From the NCBI RefSeq assembly GCF_019655055.1, contig NZ_BPFA01000011.1, positions 97,939 to 161,938 of the forward strand: a DNA stretch of 64,000 nucleotides. Reading direction: 5' to 3'. Shown piece after piece: positions 55,292 through 64,000 of this stretch (its first letter is position 1; the number at the start of each line of letters is the position of its first letter). The notes beneath the pieces were generated by a model. That model did not search any database. It was not told where the DNA came from and saw only the letters and a program-made list of their open reading frames with translations. The translations under genes were made by a program, and so were the position numbers. This DNA is from Shewanella sp. MBTL60-112-B2. Lineage in GTDB: Bacteria > Pseudomonadota > Gammaproteobacteria > Enterobacterales > Shewanellaceae.

Positions 55292-55729
55292 TTGAAAATA
55301 GCAATCTCAGGTGAGCAAACCATTTCAATATTTCAGCTAACCGCAGTATTCAGTATGTTATTTGCCTTGGTGGGATTTAGTTACAACGTTTGGCGAATGG
55401 AGATCACCGAGTACAACAGTAATGCACGTTCGGCGAGTTTTGAATTGTTACTGCAGCTGTCTGAACTTGAATCCATCGTCTATGCCGCTTATTACGATAA
55501 AGATGTCATTCTAGGCAATCCACGTAAAGGCTGGGTAAAGGTCAATTTGATTGCCGACTTGAGCATGATAACTGAGCCTGAACTCAGTGTAGCCGCAGAG
55601 AAGTTAAAACTAAGCTGGCAATCAAATTGGGAGCAGCTGGCCGATGACGAAACCAGCGCTCAGGCGGTTGTGACCCAAATAGATGAGACGCGAGCGAAAG
55701 TGCGTCAACTGCTTAAACAGCTGGATTGA
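55292..55729 (+). CDS. Hypothetical protein with one N-terminal membrane helix
   Basis: Unrecognised protein of 145 residues. A single hydrophobic segment (about residues 13-33) follows a short N-terminus, and the remainder is helical and polar with regularly spaced Leu/Glu/Ala, suggesting a coiled coil near the C-terminus. It is probably anchored in the inner membrane with the main part in the periplasm. The start is TTG at 55292 with AAGG 8 nt upstream. It lies between nrfA and ridA without an operon partner. No motif points to a function. Confidence 0.6.
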   Translation: MKIAISGEQTISIFQLTAVFSMLFALVGFSYNVWRMEITEYNSNARSASFELLLQLSELESIVYAAYYDKDVILGNPRKGWVKVNLIADLSMITEPELSVAAEKLKLSWQSNWEQLADDETSAQAVVTQIDETRAKVRQLLKQLD

Positions 55730-55796
55730 ATCACTATCAAACTGAACCAACATCTCTATGCCCATCATCTGATATCAGTGACTTAAGTCGTTAGTC

Positions 55797-56144
55797 TTAC
55801 TTAACTGCTGCGACAAAGGCTATTTCAAGTAAATAGCTAGGGTCTGCCAATTCAACTTTCAAACAAGCACGACTCGGTGCACAACCTTCTGGTAACCATG
55901 CCTGCCATGCTTGATTAAATACCGCGACGTTGGCAAAGTCAGTCACGTAAATAGTCACTGATAGCAAACGCGACTTGTCGCTACCCACACTGGCTAAAGT
56001 CGCTTCGGCTTGAGCAAAAACCTGCTCAGTTTGGCTGAGCATATTGCCTTCAACATCGGCGGCAATTTCAACAAAATGTACCATGTTATTGAACACAGTA
56101 GCATCGGACCAATTTGCACATGGGTTAACGCGTTGAATATCCAT
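55797..56144 (-). CDS. RidA-family protein (reactive intermediate deaminase)
   Basis: Small trimeric deaminase family that removes reactive enamine/imine intermediates. The 115 residues contain MVHFVEIAADVEGNMLSQTEQVFA and end with PSRACLKVELADPSYLLEI, in which the Arg of PSRA corresponds to the catalytically needed Arg of RidA. The usual Glu near the end is in LLEI. AAGG precedes the ATG. Whether it has RidA deaminase activity or belongs to another subgroup of the Rid superfamily is not settled by eye. Confidence 0.85.
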   Translation of the reverse strand: MDIQRVNPCANWSDATVFNNMVHFVEIAADVEGNMLSQTEQVFAQAEATLASVGSDKSRLLSVTIYVTDFANVAVFNQAWQAWLPEGCAPSRACLKVELADPSYLLEIAFVAAVK

Positions 56145-56318
56145 TTTAAACCTTCAAAAAACTCATCGAAATAGAGCTAAGATTTTAGCAGAATTACATT
56201 ATTTACCTAGATAAATTGAGCGGATAACTCCAATATGTTGCTCCGCGCACATAGCGCGATAAGCTTTGATGCTAACATGCCTTATCGGTGTTAATTCAGC
56301 TTTTGATAATTAAACAAT

Positions 56319-56843
56319 ATGACCCTAAGACGCTCTTTAGGCCAGCAGTGGAGTAAATCCATTCTTGCTCATCGCCTCGCTTTAACGTTGAGGAACTGTG
56401 AAAAAGTTCAGCAGCTCTTTAGCGGCGCAACCTCATTACCAACAGTTACCAACACCATTTCAGCATTGGTATTTGCTGAGGGTGAACCTGTGTGGCTACC
56501 GCCTATGGATAGCAGCGAACAGACACCACTAGAGCAAGATCTCGCTCTGCACTGCTTATTTGCCGCCAGCCGTTTGCTGTTTGTCAAAGAGATTGAGCAA
56601 GGGGAATTAGGTCAGTCGGAACATTTAGTATTAACGATTGCCTATCAATGGAGTCAGTCATTGGTCAATAACGAACAAAGCACGGCTTCGGTTAATGATA
56701 TGGCAACTCACAGCTCGGTAAAGGGGCAACTCAGCGCCGATGCACTGCAGCTTTGTCAGCTGCTACAAACCATCAACACTCAGCTAGAAAAGGTGCGCAG
56801 CGAAAAGCGCCAATCTAGCCGTAATATGGGCGGCAACTATTAG
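56319..56843 (+). CDS. Hypothetical protein of unknown function
   Basis: Unrecognised cytoplasmic protein of 174 residues, without signal peptide or clear membrane segment. It is mostly helical with several Leu-rich stretches (LEQDLALHCLFAASRLLF) and a polar, Arg/Ser-rich C-terminus. Weak ribosome binding site. It is convergent with the dms cluster and its terminator is shared with dmsG. Its place beside the dms genes could mean an accessory role, but it is on the opposite strand and I cannot support a function. Confidence 0.55.
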   Translation: MTLRRSLGQQWSKSILAHRLALTLRNCEKVQQLFSGATSLPTVTNTISALVFAEGEPVWLPPMDSSEQTPLEQDLALHCLFAASRLLFVKEIEQGELGQSEHLVLTIAYQWSQSLVNNEQSTASVNDMATHSSVKGQLSADALQLCQLLQTINTQLEKVRSEKRQSSRNMGGNY

Positions 56844-56898
56844 TGTTTACATAAAGGCTCCAACGCGGATTAAAGCCTTTAACTGAGTTTCAGCCGAT

Positions 56899-56927
56899 AA
56901 AAAAGCCCGCTAATTGCGGGCTTTTTA
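56899..56927. terminator. Rho-independent terminator between hypothetical gene and dmsG
   Basis: Stem AAAGCCCGC / GCGGGCTTT with loop TAATT and a T-run; ends both convergent genes. Confidence 0.88.
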
Positions 56928-56941
56928 TTAAGAATGTTTGA

Positions 56942-57652
56942 TTAACGAAACAGTCGTTTATCAAGCGCTAACACTTGAAAATCTTGCTGCAGTTGCAGTA
57001 AGAAGTCCGTGGTTAATAAGGCAACACCACGATAAAAATCGGTGTTAGCATGTTCAACGGCTAACTCACAACAACGCATTGCCCAAGGCAACAAGTGTTG
57101 CTGCAATAGCACTTGGGTAAAGCGGATCAAAGCTTGGTTATCAGCTTCGCTCTGCAAGCGACCAAATGTTTGGTCAAGTACTGCGAAAAACAAACCTATA
57201 TGGTCGATGGGCTGCTTGTAATCAAGCTGCAACTCAACGCCATGAGCCCGATAAAAGTCCATCAGTTCAACTGTGGTTCTATCGTTAATTAACTGCTCTT
57301 CACACTGGTAAACTGAGCCTTGCGGCACAGCTGTCGGTTCACCTGGTCCAAAGAAAAGTTGGCCGTAATCCAGCTTTAAGGTGATTAATGCCTTCTCCGA
57401 GTCCGCAGCATCAATGTCATAAGACCATTGCTGCAAAAAATCACCCAGCAATTTGCGACCAGTGCTATTTTCTGCGCGATGGCTAAACTCTGGCCAGCTG
57501 CCAGCCACATCGTACTCTTTTAAGCCGTTGATAAAGTCGGCTTCAGGATAGCGAATAAGGCTATGGTGCAGTATTCGCGCTAACCCTTGGTACTCGGCAA
57601 AGTCCACTGCTGCAATAGATGAATGACTTAACGACTCAGATTTTGAAGACAT
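56942..57652 (-). CDS. dmsG: TorD/DmsD-type chaperone for DMSO reductase
   Basis: Cytoplasmic redox-enzyme maturation chaperone of 236 residues, expected to bind the Tat signal of DmsA and help insert the molybdenum cofactor. Seen: LDYGQLFFGPGEPTAVPQGSVYQCEE, the conserved signature of the family (Y-x-x-L-F-x-G-P), followed by a helical C-terminal half. Start follows AAGGT. It is the last gene of the dms operon, 84 bases after dmsB. The symbol follows the Shewanella dms naming by position. Confidence 0.86.
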   Translation of the reverse strand: MSSKSESLSHSSIAAVDFAEYQGLARILHHSLIRYPEADFINGLKEYDVAGSWPEFSHRAENSTGRKLLGDFLQQWSYDIDAADSEKALITLKLDYGQLFFGPGEPTAVPQGSVYQCEEQLINDRTTVELMDFYRAHGVELQLDYKQPIDHIGLFFAVLDQTFGRLQSEADNQALIRFTQVLLQQHLLPWAMRCCELAVEHANTDFYRGVALLTTDFLLQLQQDFQVLALDKRLFR

Positions 57653-57736
57653 AATTTACCTTACAAGCTAAGCGGGCTATCGAGCCCGCTGCTGTTGTAC
57701 TATTTAAAGACCTTAATACTTAACCTTTAGCTGAAG

Positions 57737-58402
57737 TTAAACTTCAGTTGGGTTAAGAATATCGCCGCCTTGCCCACCATTCACGTTAGCCTTAATGATA
57801 AGGTTTGGTGAAGTGATTGACTCTGGTGGTAATGGTGCAATGTGACCATCGCCGTTACCATATTTAGCGCGTAGGTTATCCATAGTGTCAAAGTCTAGTG
57901 CACGTAGCGGGCAAGACTCAACACATACTGGCTTACGGCCATCAGCGATACGCTCAAAACAACCATCACACTTGGTCATGACTTTACGTTCACGGTCAAT
58001 TTGTGGTGCATCGTAAGGACATGCACGAGCACAGCTCTCACAACCGATACATAGATCTTGTGCAACGTGTACTAGACCATCTTCACGGCGTTTATGCATT
58101 GCGCCCGTTGGACAAGCTTTAACACACACTGGCTCAGAACAGTGGTTACAACCAATAGACATATAGTAAGCAAATACACTTTGCTCAAAACAGCCATTTT
58201 GACCTTCAGTCCATTGTCCGCCACCGTATTCGTACACACGGCGCCAAGTCACACCATTTAGCGCAGGTACGCCATTTTGTTCAGGGTTGGTATTGTTACG
58301 GATCTCGTTACCTTGACGGTCTTTACAAGATACATGACACGCTTTACAGCCAGTACACTTAGTGCTGTCGACGTAAAAACCGTATTGAGTTGCTTCAGTC
58401 AT
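57737..58402 (-). CDS. dmsB: DMSO reductase iron-sulfur subunit DmsB
   Basis: Electron-transfer subunit of 221 residues with four [4Fe-4S] cluster motifs, 16 ligand Cys: CTGCKACHVSC, CNHCSEPVCVKAC, CIGCESCARAC and CDGC...CVESC. This is the standard DmsB/NarH-like ferredoxin fold. No signal peptide of its own, so it probably travels with DmsA through the Tat system. It lies 14 bases after dmsA with which it forms a complex. It would receive electrons from the decaheme DmsE and pass them to the molybdenum centre. Confidence 0.94.
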   Translation of the reverse strand: MTEATQYGFYVDSTKCTGCKACHVSCKDRQGNEIRNNTNPEQNGVPALNGVTWRRVYEYGGGQWTEGQNGCFEQSVFAYYMSIGCNHCSEPVCVKACPTGAMHKRREDGLVHVAQDLCIGCESCARACPYDAPQIDRERKVMTKCDGCFERIADGRKPVCVESCPLRALDFDTMDNLRAKYGNGDGHIAPLPPESITSPNLIIKANVNGGQGGDILNPTEV

Positions 58403-58416
58403 AATTAACTACTCTC

Positions 58417-60927
58417 TTAAATCTTTTTAATGGCAACACGAATAGTGTGCTGTGGGTTACCTTTAGCGACAGGGCTAGGCTGGTAGCGAGTTAACGAGTT
58501 GATTGCGCCGCCTTCGTCAACGATATGACCAGTGCTGCCTCGCTTGTTGCCTGGGTTGTACCAAGCACCTTGTCCTAGGGCAAATACACCTGGAGCAACA
58601 CGTGGTGTGATACGTACAGTTACTTCAATTGAACCACGCTCGTTGTACATCTCAACCTTGTCGCCTGAGCTTAAACCGTGCTTAGCACCGTCCATTGGGT
58701 TAACCCAAACAGCGTCTTCTACCGCTTCACGTAACCAAGGTACGTTGTGGTAGCTTGAGTGAGTACGGCCCTTAGTGTGGTAACCCGCTAACTGAATTGG
58801 GTAATCTTCTTTAGTGCCTTCATCTTCATAACCGTCCCACGTTACTGTGTACTGTGGAATAGCTGTGATGGTGTCACCCTTAACCTTTGTCTCAGACTCT
58901 TGATCCCAGTTAGCCGCGCGCCATGCAAGTTCAGCAGAGTAGATTTCAATCTTGCCACTTGGTGTTGAAAGCGCTTTGCCTTCTTTAACGAAGCTTTGCA
59001 GTGCAACGTGGTTGTCGTTCATATTCTTACGGAAGAAACCAATTTCTTGTGCTTCTTTGTAAGTGGCCGGGAACGCAGGAGAAACACCAATGTTATTGCT
59101 GTTAGCTTTAGTGCTTTGGTAAAGCTCTTCTAACCATTCATCTTCGTTCTTGCCATCTCTAAAGCCTGCACCAACGCCCATCTTGTCTGCGATCATCGCT
59201 GCCGCTTCGTACATAGACTTACAATCCCACATAGTCTCAACAGAAGAAGACATTGCAGTTAGGTAGCCTAATGAACCAGAAGCATATGAATCGTTAACTA
59301 AGTCGTTTGATTCTAACCAGCTAGTGTCAGGTAGGATGATGTCAGCAAACTTAGCGCCTGGCGTCATCCAGCAATCACAAGATACGATGAATAAGTCTTC
59401 AGCATTACGGAAGATATCAGCCGTGTTGTTGATTTCAGCGTGCTGGTTCAGTAGCGAGCTATCAGATGCAGACAGAATAAACTTGATGTTAGCGCCAAGT
59501 GGCGTGTCCAGACCATCAGTACCACGAACGCCATGACTACGTGCAGTCATAGTTTCACCGTGGTTAATCGCTTCAGACCAAGTGAAGAAAGAAATGCTTT
59601 CTGTAACTTTATTTGTACCTGTTGGAATGCCTGCACGAGACATGCTGCTCATGTATGGCAATTCACCGTTTGATGCACCGCGAGTACCTAGCTTACCGGT
59701 TAGCACTGATAGCATGTATAGAGAACGCATGCTTTGCTCGCCGTTTGCTTGACGGTTAACGCCAGCGCCCACAACAATGTAAGGTGCTTTAGCTGTCATT
59801 AGCTTGCCAGCGATGTAGCGGATTTTCTCTGCAGAAATACCACAGATTTTTTCAGCCCACTCAGGTGTTTTAGCGTCAGTGTAAATACCTTGACCTAGAA
59901 TGTAATCTTGGTAGTTTTCATCTGAATTCATCACCTTAGCGTATTCTTGATCAGTAGCATCGCTGCTCGCTGCAAAAATCGCTTTTTGATCTTCAATTGA
60001 CTTCTTGTTGAAACCAACAGAATGCTCAAGTACAAACGGTAGCGATTGACCCGCAAAGTTAGCATGGTTGATCATCACATAAGCAACGGCTTCAGCAAAC
60101 GCCGCGTCAGTACCTGGACGAATTGGTAACCAGCTTGATTCTTTACCTAACATAGAGTCAGTGTAACGAGGATCAATCATCACCACTTCTAGGCCGTTGT
60201 TTCTTTGTAGCGCCTGTAGGTAATCGTAACCTTCACCCGAACCCGACTGACGGATTTCGCTTGGGTTGTAAGCAACACCTAGGAAGAAGTCACTGTCTTC
60301 GATAGTAATCGTTGACGAACCGCTAGTACTACCCGTACCGAAGGTGTGCTTAGCCGCTTCCATCTGCTGCGCCCAAGAGTAGTTACCGTAAGCATTTAGG
60401 CAGCCACCATTTAGGTTAAATAGACGGTTGAAACACGCATTTGATGCAAAACCGTAGTAAGCACCAGAACCGTAGCTACGGAATACTGACTTAGCACCAT
60501 TTTCTTGTGCGTAAACAGCAGCAAGTTTTTCAGCAATAATGCTGGTTGCTTCGTCCCAGCTAATTGGTACGAATTCTGCTTTACCACGCTCGCCAACACG
60601 CTTCATTGGTGTCTTTAGACGGTCAACAGCATAGTTTCTTTGACGTAGTGAACGACCACGAGCACAAGCACGTACTTGGTGTAGACCGTATTCATCTTCT
60701 ACTTCATGATCAGTTTCAACACGGGTCACGATACCGTCTTTAGTGAAGACTTTAATTGGACAGTTTGAACCACAGTTAACTAGGCAAGATGACCAGTTCA
60801 CCACTTCGTCTGTAACAGGCGGTTGTGGCGGGATCACATTGGCATCATCAGAGCTAGAATTACAGCCGGTAACTGTTGCTGCGCAGCCCAGCGCGGCACT
60901 CATTTTTAAGAAACTTCTACGTTCCAT
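58417..60927 (-). CDS. dmsA: DMSO reductase molybdenum subunit DmsA (Tat lipoprotein)
   Basis: Molybdopterin enzyme of 836 residues reducing dimethyl sulfoxide. The N-terminus shows a twin-arginine motif (ERRSFLKM) and, after the hydrophobic stretch, a lipobox (VTGC, Cys22), so it is predicted to be a Tat-exported lipoprotein, which fits cell-surface localisation. Domains: Fe4S4 site (CLVNCGSNC with a later ACARG Cys), the ISWDEA region, YGNYSWAQ (Ser position ligating Mo in DmsA), DSYASGSLGY, and the C-terminal molybdopterin-binding domain (AGYHTKGRTHSS). GAGGAAAA precedes the ATG. Neighbours are DmsF upstream and DmsB downstream. Confidence 0.94.
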   Translation of the reverse strand: MERRSFLKMSAALGCAATVTGCNSSSDDANVIPPQPPVTDEVVNWSSCLVNCGSNCPIKVFTKDGIVTRVETDHEVEDEYGLHQVRACARGRSLRQRNYAVDRLKTPMKRVGERGKAEFVPISWDEATSIIAEKLAAVYAQENGAKSVFRSYGSGAYYGFASNACFNRLFNLNGGCLNAYGNYSWAQQMEAAKHTFGTGSTSGSSTITIEDSDFFLGVAYNPSEIRQSGSGEGYDYLQALQRNNGLEVVMIDPRYTDSMLGKESSWLPIRPGTDAAFAEAVAYVMINHANFAGQSLPFVLEHSVGFNKKSIEDQKAIFAASSDATDQEYAKVMNSDENYQDYILGQGIYTDAKTPEWAEKICGISAEKIRYIAGKLMTAKAPYIVVGAGVNRQANGEQSMRSLYMLSVLTGKLGTRGASNGELPYMSSMSRAGIPTGTNKVTESISFFTWSEAINHGETMTARSHGVRGTDGLDTPLGANIKFILSASDSSLLNQHAEINNTADIFRNAEDLFIVSCDCWMTPGAKFADIILPDTSWLESNDLVNDSYASGSLGYLTAMSSSVETMWDCKSMYEAAAMIADKMGVGAGFRDGKNEDEWLEELYQSTKANSNNIGVSPAFPATYKEAQEIGFFRKNMNDNHVALQSFVKEGKALSTPSGKIEIYSAELAWRAANWDQESETKVKGDTITAIPQYTVTWDGYEDEGTKEDYPIQLAGYHTKGRTHSSYHNVPWLREAVEDAVWVNPMDGAKHGLSSGDKVEMYNERGSIEVTVRITPRVAPGVFALGQGAWYNPGNKRGSTGHIVDEGGAINSLTRYQPSPVAKGNPQHTIRVAIKKI

Positions 60928-60966
60928 AATCTTGTTTTCCTCAAACTTAATAGTGACTGACTCGAC

Positions 60967-62991
60967 TTATTTCAGCTTGTAGCTGAAGGTCAACATCAGT
61001 TGATGGGCGTTGTAATTGTGGTTCAGGTCACCCAAAGTGATTAAACCTGGAATGCTATCGGAAGTGACCGTAGCACTGTCGGTATCAAAATAACGTTCAA
61101 ACTGGTAAGCCAGTTTTACAGCCATCTGCTCAGAGATCAGGTATTGGCCGTATAAACTCACACTGTGGTTGTACGAGTAATAGCTGCCATAACTGTTTGG
61201 ATTTGAGTTGCCATAGTTGTAACCATTGACACCTGTATTGCTCGATGAGTTAGCAAATAGATAATCACTACCTAAAATTAATCTGCCATCCATCAAACCA
61301 GAGTAAGTTGCACCCAAACCTAGGTTAATGAACTCGTCATTCACTTCAGTGTGCCAAACTGACGCTTGGTCACCGTTTTGGTCTGAATCAATCCACTGCT
61401 GACCCGCAAATGCATATACTGACAACGGCTCAGCAACTTGAATATGAACATTCATGTCGTAACCGTAATCTTTAGCCTGAGTCAGGCCGATTTCAGTGGC
61501 GTCATAATCATCATTAGCGTAGTAAGTGCTAACATCGAAGGTTAGCCACTCAAGCGGCGCATAGCTTGCTCTTGCGTTAACTTCTGTGCGCTTGCGATCG
61601 GCAAGATTGTACTTACGCATTAACGACTCGGTTTCGTCGCTGGTAAGCTCGTTTGCTTGGTAGTCACTGCCGCCGCGCTCGCCATAGCTGACACCAAAAT
61701 CTAGGGTTAGCTTGTCGATTGCGCGGATGTTTAGCTTGCTCCAAAACTCATTATCACGAGTCTCTTCACGCTCACCGTAGCTGCGCTCAACTTGTTTATA
61801 GTCGTAACCAGCTTGTAAGCGGTAACCACTGGCAATACGGTAGCTCGCGTTGGTTTTAAAGGTTTGACGTTCAATATCCATAGGCACGTTTTGTTTAAAC
61901 GCACCTGACATTGAATTAAACTCGTATTGAGCAAAGTCAAATACCGATGAGCGATTATCACGCTTGCTGTAGTCATAGCTTGCACCTAGACGTAAGCGAC
62001 TGCTTACTCGCGTGCTTGCCGCTAGGTTTGAACTTAAAGTATCAACCTGACCGTCCCAGTTTTGGATTGGGTTGCCGCTCATCTGGATAAGGTCTTGATC
62101 TTGGATCATACGACCCGTCACCACACGACCACTAAATACGCTAGAAGCTAGACGGTACTGACCAGACAAAGACACTTGGTGTGCTTGGTTGTCTGGCGTT
62201 GCGCTATAAACGTCATAGGCATATGGCAGACTTAAGTCGCTCATATTGTTGTCGTATCGTGAACCGTTGTAGCTCAACTCTGACAACCAGTTAGCACCGT
62301 CAAGTACCACACCGGCACTGAATTTATCTGTAGTTTCATCAACTGCTTCAGCAAAGTTAGTTGGCGTTGGGCTAGTTAGGCTTGCACTGCGGTGACCCGT
62401 TTTATCTTCGCGGTCATAGCGTGCATAGCTGCTTAAGCCAAGGCCTAATACTTCTGAAAAGTCATACTCGAAACCGATACCACTACGCTGTCTTTGTAAG
62501 GCTAAATCCAATACGCGAGTTTGATCGCTTGGCGTAAGCATGCCATTGTTTTGCCAAAGATTGGTCGAAGCATTGCTGCCTTGGTTAGTGGTAATCGTCT
62601 GAAAATCAACATCAAGCTTATAGTGACCGCTCTTACCTGCTTCCATAGTCACAAACCCATTATCCATACCCAACTGGTGAGCTTGAACTTTTGCTTTGTA
62701 GCCACTCTGCTGATAAGCAAGGTCGGCATTCACGCCAGCGATAGCGCCGTCTTCTCCGGTGCCAAACTGGTTGATAGCATGGTTGTCATCGGCATCAACC
62801 GCGCCAACACTCACGCCAACACTGCCAGTGTAGCCTTGGGTTTCAACGCAACGCTTACACTGATAGTTAGCGGTTTTGCCTTCAGCGATATTGGCATTTT
62901 GCACACCAAAATCAGCCGCGAACGCACTTGTCCCTGCCCCTAGCAGCGCTAAGGTGATCAGGTTTAATGAAAAAGGTTTAATTAAACGCAT
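60967..62991 (-). CDS. dmsF: MtrB-family outer-membrane beta-barrel DmsF
   Basis: Outer-membrane porin sheath of 674 residues that is expected to hold DmsE within it and let electrons cross the outer membrane. Signal peptide at 1-25 (ending AFAAD). A CxxC motif near the mature N-terminus (Cys45, Cys48 in QCKRC) is typical of MtrB relatives. The rest is a long run of beta strands rich in Tyr/Asp/Gly, ending in SYKLK rather than the usual aromatic end. The start at 62991 is chosen since GGAG lies 8 nt upstream; a GTG at 63000 overlaps that site. Confidence 0.92.
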   Translation of the reverse strand: MRLIKPFSLNLITLALLGAGTSAFAADFGVQNANIAEGKTANYQCKRCVETQGYTGSVGVSVGAVDADDNHAINQFGTGEDGAIAGVNADLAYQQSGYKAKVQAHQLGMDNGFVTMEAGKSGHYKLDVDFQTITTNQGSNASTNLWQNNGMLTPSDQTRVLDLALQRQRSGIGFEYDFSEVLGLGLSSYARYDREDKTGHRSASLTSPTPTNFAEAVDETTDKFSAGVVLDGANWLSELSYNGSRYDNNMSDLSLPYAYDVYSATPDNQAHQVSLSGQYRLASSVFSGRVVTGRMIQDQDLIQMSGNPIQNWDGQVDTLSSNLAASTRVSSRLRLGASYDYSKRDNRSSVFDFAQYEFNSMSGAFKQNVPMDIERQTFKTNASYRIASGYRLQAGYDYKQVERSYGEREETRDNEFWSKLNIRAIDKLTLDFGVSYGERGGSDYQANELTSDETESLMRKYNLADRKRTEVNARASYAPLEWLTFDVSTYYANDDYDATEIGLTQAKDYGYDMNVHIQVAEPLSVYAFAGQQWIDSDQNGDQASVWHTEVNDEFINLGLGATYSGLMDGRLILGSDYLFANSSSNTGVNGYNYGNSNPNSYGSYYSYNHSVSLYGQYLISEQMAVKLAYQFERYFDTDSATVTSDSIPGLITLGDLNHNYNAHQLMLTFSYKLK

Positions 62992-63008
62992 ATTTGTCAC
63001 TCCTAGAC

Positions 63009-63983
63009 TTAACGGGCAAAGTTGCTGCCAGCAGGATGGTTAGAACCATGGATCTTGCTGTGGCAATTTAAACAACTCTTACCCGCACTGAATGCATCTA
63101 AACCTGCCTGGCTTGTCATGCGACTTGCATGGCCATCGTCTGCGTGACATTGCTGACATAACTGTGGAGTACGCGACTTAAGTAAGTTGTCGTTAACACT
63201 ACCGTGCGGTGTATGACAGCTTGAGCAGTCTTCCATTACCGGCGCGTGTTCCCATAGGAATGGGCCACGTTTGTCGGCATGACACTCGGCGCAGGTCTCA
63301 TTTAGGCTTGGCTTAATTAGTGCACTTTCAGTCATCGAGCCATGTGGATTATGACAATCGATACACGTCATCTGGTCCCACTTCATTGGGTGCGATGAAC
63401 GCTTGTTCATGTCGGCTTTAGCGCGGGTATGACAAGAAGTACAAGTGTCGTTAACCGTTAAACGGTCAAGTGCAGGATCTTTTGCCGCGTGAACGTTATG
63501 ACAATCACTACACGCCACTTCTTCTAGATTGTGAGTACTGTTATGCCATGCCATCTGCTTAGGATCATTGTGACAACCTTGGCAAACACTGTTTTGTGTT
63601 TCAGCCGGCAGTTTGCTGTCAGGGCTGAAGCTAATCATTGGCTCTTTACCACCACGATTATGCTTACCCAGTGGGCCATGACAGGCTTCACATTGGATGC
63701 CAGCCATAGGTGATTTGCTATTGCTCATATCACCGTGAACACCGTCAAAAATCTCCATGACTTTGGCATTTTTCTTATGACACATCAGGCAAGAGTCAGC
63801 CCCTTTCGGAGAGTATTTACCCTCGCTAAATTTCTCTGTTAATTTTTGTTCGAGTTGCGTTGAGTCAAGCTTATCCCATGGGGTCGCTTGAGCAGGCAGA
63901 ACACTGATAAGAATCGTGAGTAAACTGGTAGCCATTAATTTGGCCATAAAATTCACTGACTTCATGGTTTTTATTGTGGACAT
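63009..63983 (-). CDS. dmsE: MtrA-family decaheme c-type cytochrome DmsE
   Basis: Periplasmic decaheme cytochrome of 324 residues, passing electrons from the quinol side (through CymA) to the outer-membrane DmsF sheath. Ten CxxCH motifs: CLMCH, CEACH, CQGCH, CSDCH, CTSCH, CIDCH, CAECH, CSSCH, CQQCH and CLNCH, as in MtrA. The signal peptide (about 1-33) ends PAQA. The start at 63983 is the outermost ATG; Met7 or Met13 are alternative starts, since none has a strong ribosome binding site. It is the first dms gene visible; the promoter lies beyond the window. Confidence 0.94.
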   Translation of the reverse strand: MSTIKTMKSVNFMAKLMATSLLTILISVLPAQATPWDKLDSTQLEQKLTEKFSEGKYSPKGADSCLMCHKKNAKVMEIFDGVHGDMSNSKSPMAGIQCEACHGPLGKHNRGGKEPMISFSPDSKLPAETQNSVCQGCHNDPKQMAWHNSTHNLEEVACSDCHNVHAAKDPALDRLTVNDTCTSCHTRAKADMNKRSSHPMKWDQMTCIDCHNPHGSMTESALIKPSLNETCAECHADKRGPFLWEHAPVMEDCSSCHTPHGSVNDNLLKSRTPQLCQQCHADDGHASRMTSQAGLDAFSAGKSCLNCHSKIHGSNHPAGSNFAR

Positions 63984-64000
63984 TAACTACAGGCCGGTTG

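Noticed and set aside
30208..64000. A hidden defence system, prophage, integron or CRISPR array
   Set aside because: I looked for integrases, recombinases, nuclease or reverse transcriptase motifs and repeat-spacer patterns and found none; the kinase-fold and nucleotidyltransferase genes alone do not make such a system.

Overview
The window looks like a chromosomal segment of a marine gammaproteobacterium of the genus Shewanella. The evidence is an extracellular DMSO reductase cluster of the MtrA/MtrB type, a stand-alone NrfA nitrite reductase, leucine and isoleucine/valine degradation operons of the Shewanella type with a LiuR regulator, a tesB-ybaY pair, a Rof protein and moderate GC. I see no prophage, no CRISPR array, no rRNA or tRNA gene and no intact insertion sequence. 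The species was not determined.

Layout. 1-2692 (minus) is a secreted M9 collagenase-type metalloprotease that runs off the left edge. 3471-7510 (plus) holds a LysE exporter, a DUF1415 protein, a viroplasmin-RNase H fusion, a small LETM1-like protein and an M17 aminopeptidase. 7854-10271 holds a porin-like protein, Rof and a DUF2059 protein. 10420-16443 (minus) holds a CNT nucleoside transporter, a solitary RodA paralogue, a VOC protein and the ABC-F protein YbiT. 16741-19486 is a copper module, copA divergent from cueR, with a recognisable CueR-type promoter between them. 19492-21525 is an S9 prolyl-oligopeptidase homologue that has lost its catalytic Ser and His.

21979-30607 is a seven-gene isoleucine/valine degradation operon (ivdA-mmsA-ivdC-ivdD-ivdE-mmsB-ivdG, minus strand), followed by a decayed duplicate of the ivdG tail. 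30608-39509 is mixed housekeeping: metA with a leader hairpin that covers its ribosome binding site, two YbaY-type lipoproteins, three unusual genes (two SDRs with altered motifs and a phage-like kinase-fold protein), OmpW, a nucleotidyltransferase, TesB and MenA. 39587-41122 is gnd.

41541-52732 is an acyl-CoA synthetase divergent from liuR, followed by liuABCDE and two CoA-transferase subunits, which together carry isovaleryl-CoA to acetoacetate and acetyl-CoA. A 22-bp sequence upstream of liuR (43754-43775) matches a site upstream of ivdA (30353-30374) at 18 of 22 positions, so one LiuR-type regulator probably controls both operons.

52806-56843 holds a DUF4156 lipoprotein, nrfA, RidA and two unrecognised proteins. 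56942 to the right edge (minus) is dmsE-dmsF-dmsA-dmsB-dmsG: a decaheme cytochrome, an outer-membrane porin sheath, a Tat-exported lipoprotein molybdoenzyme, an Fe-S subunit and a TorD-type chaperone, together a system for respiring DMSO at the cell surface.

Most genes are ordinary and well explained. The more unusual items are the dead S9 protease homologue, the SDR with Phe in place of the catalytic Tyr, the phage-like kinase-fold protein, the metA leader hairpin, the ivdG tail duplication and several short tandem repeats. I did not find a clear undescribed multi-gene system.
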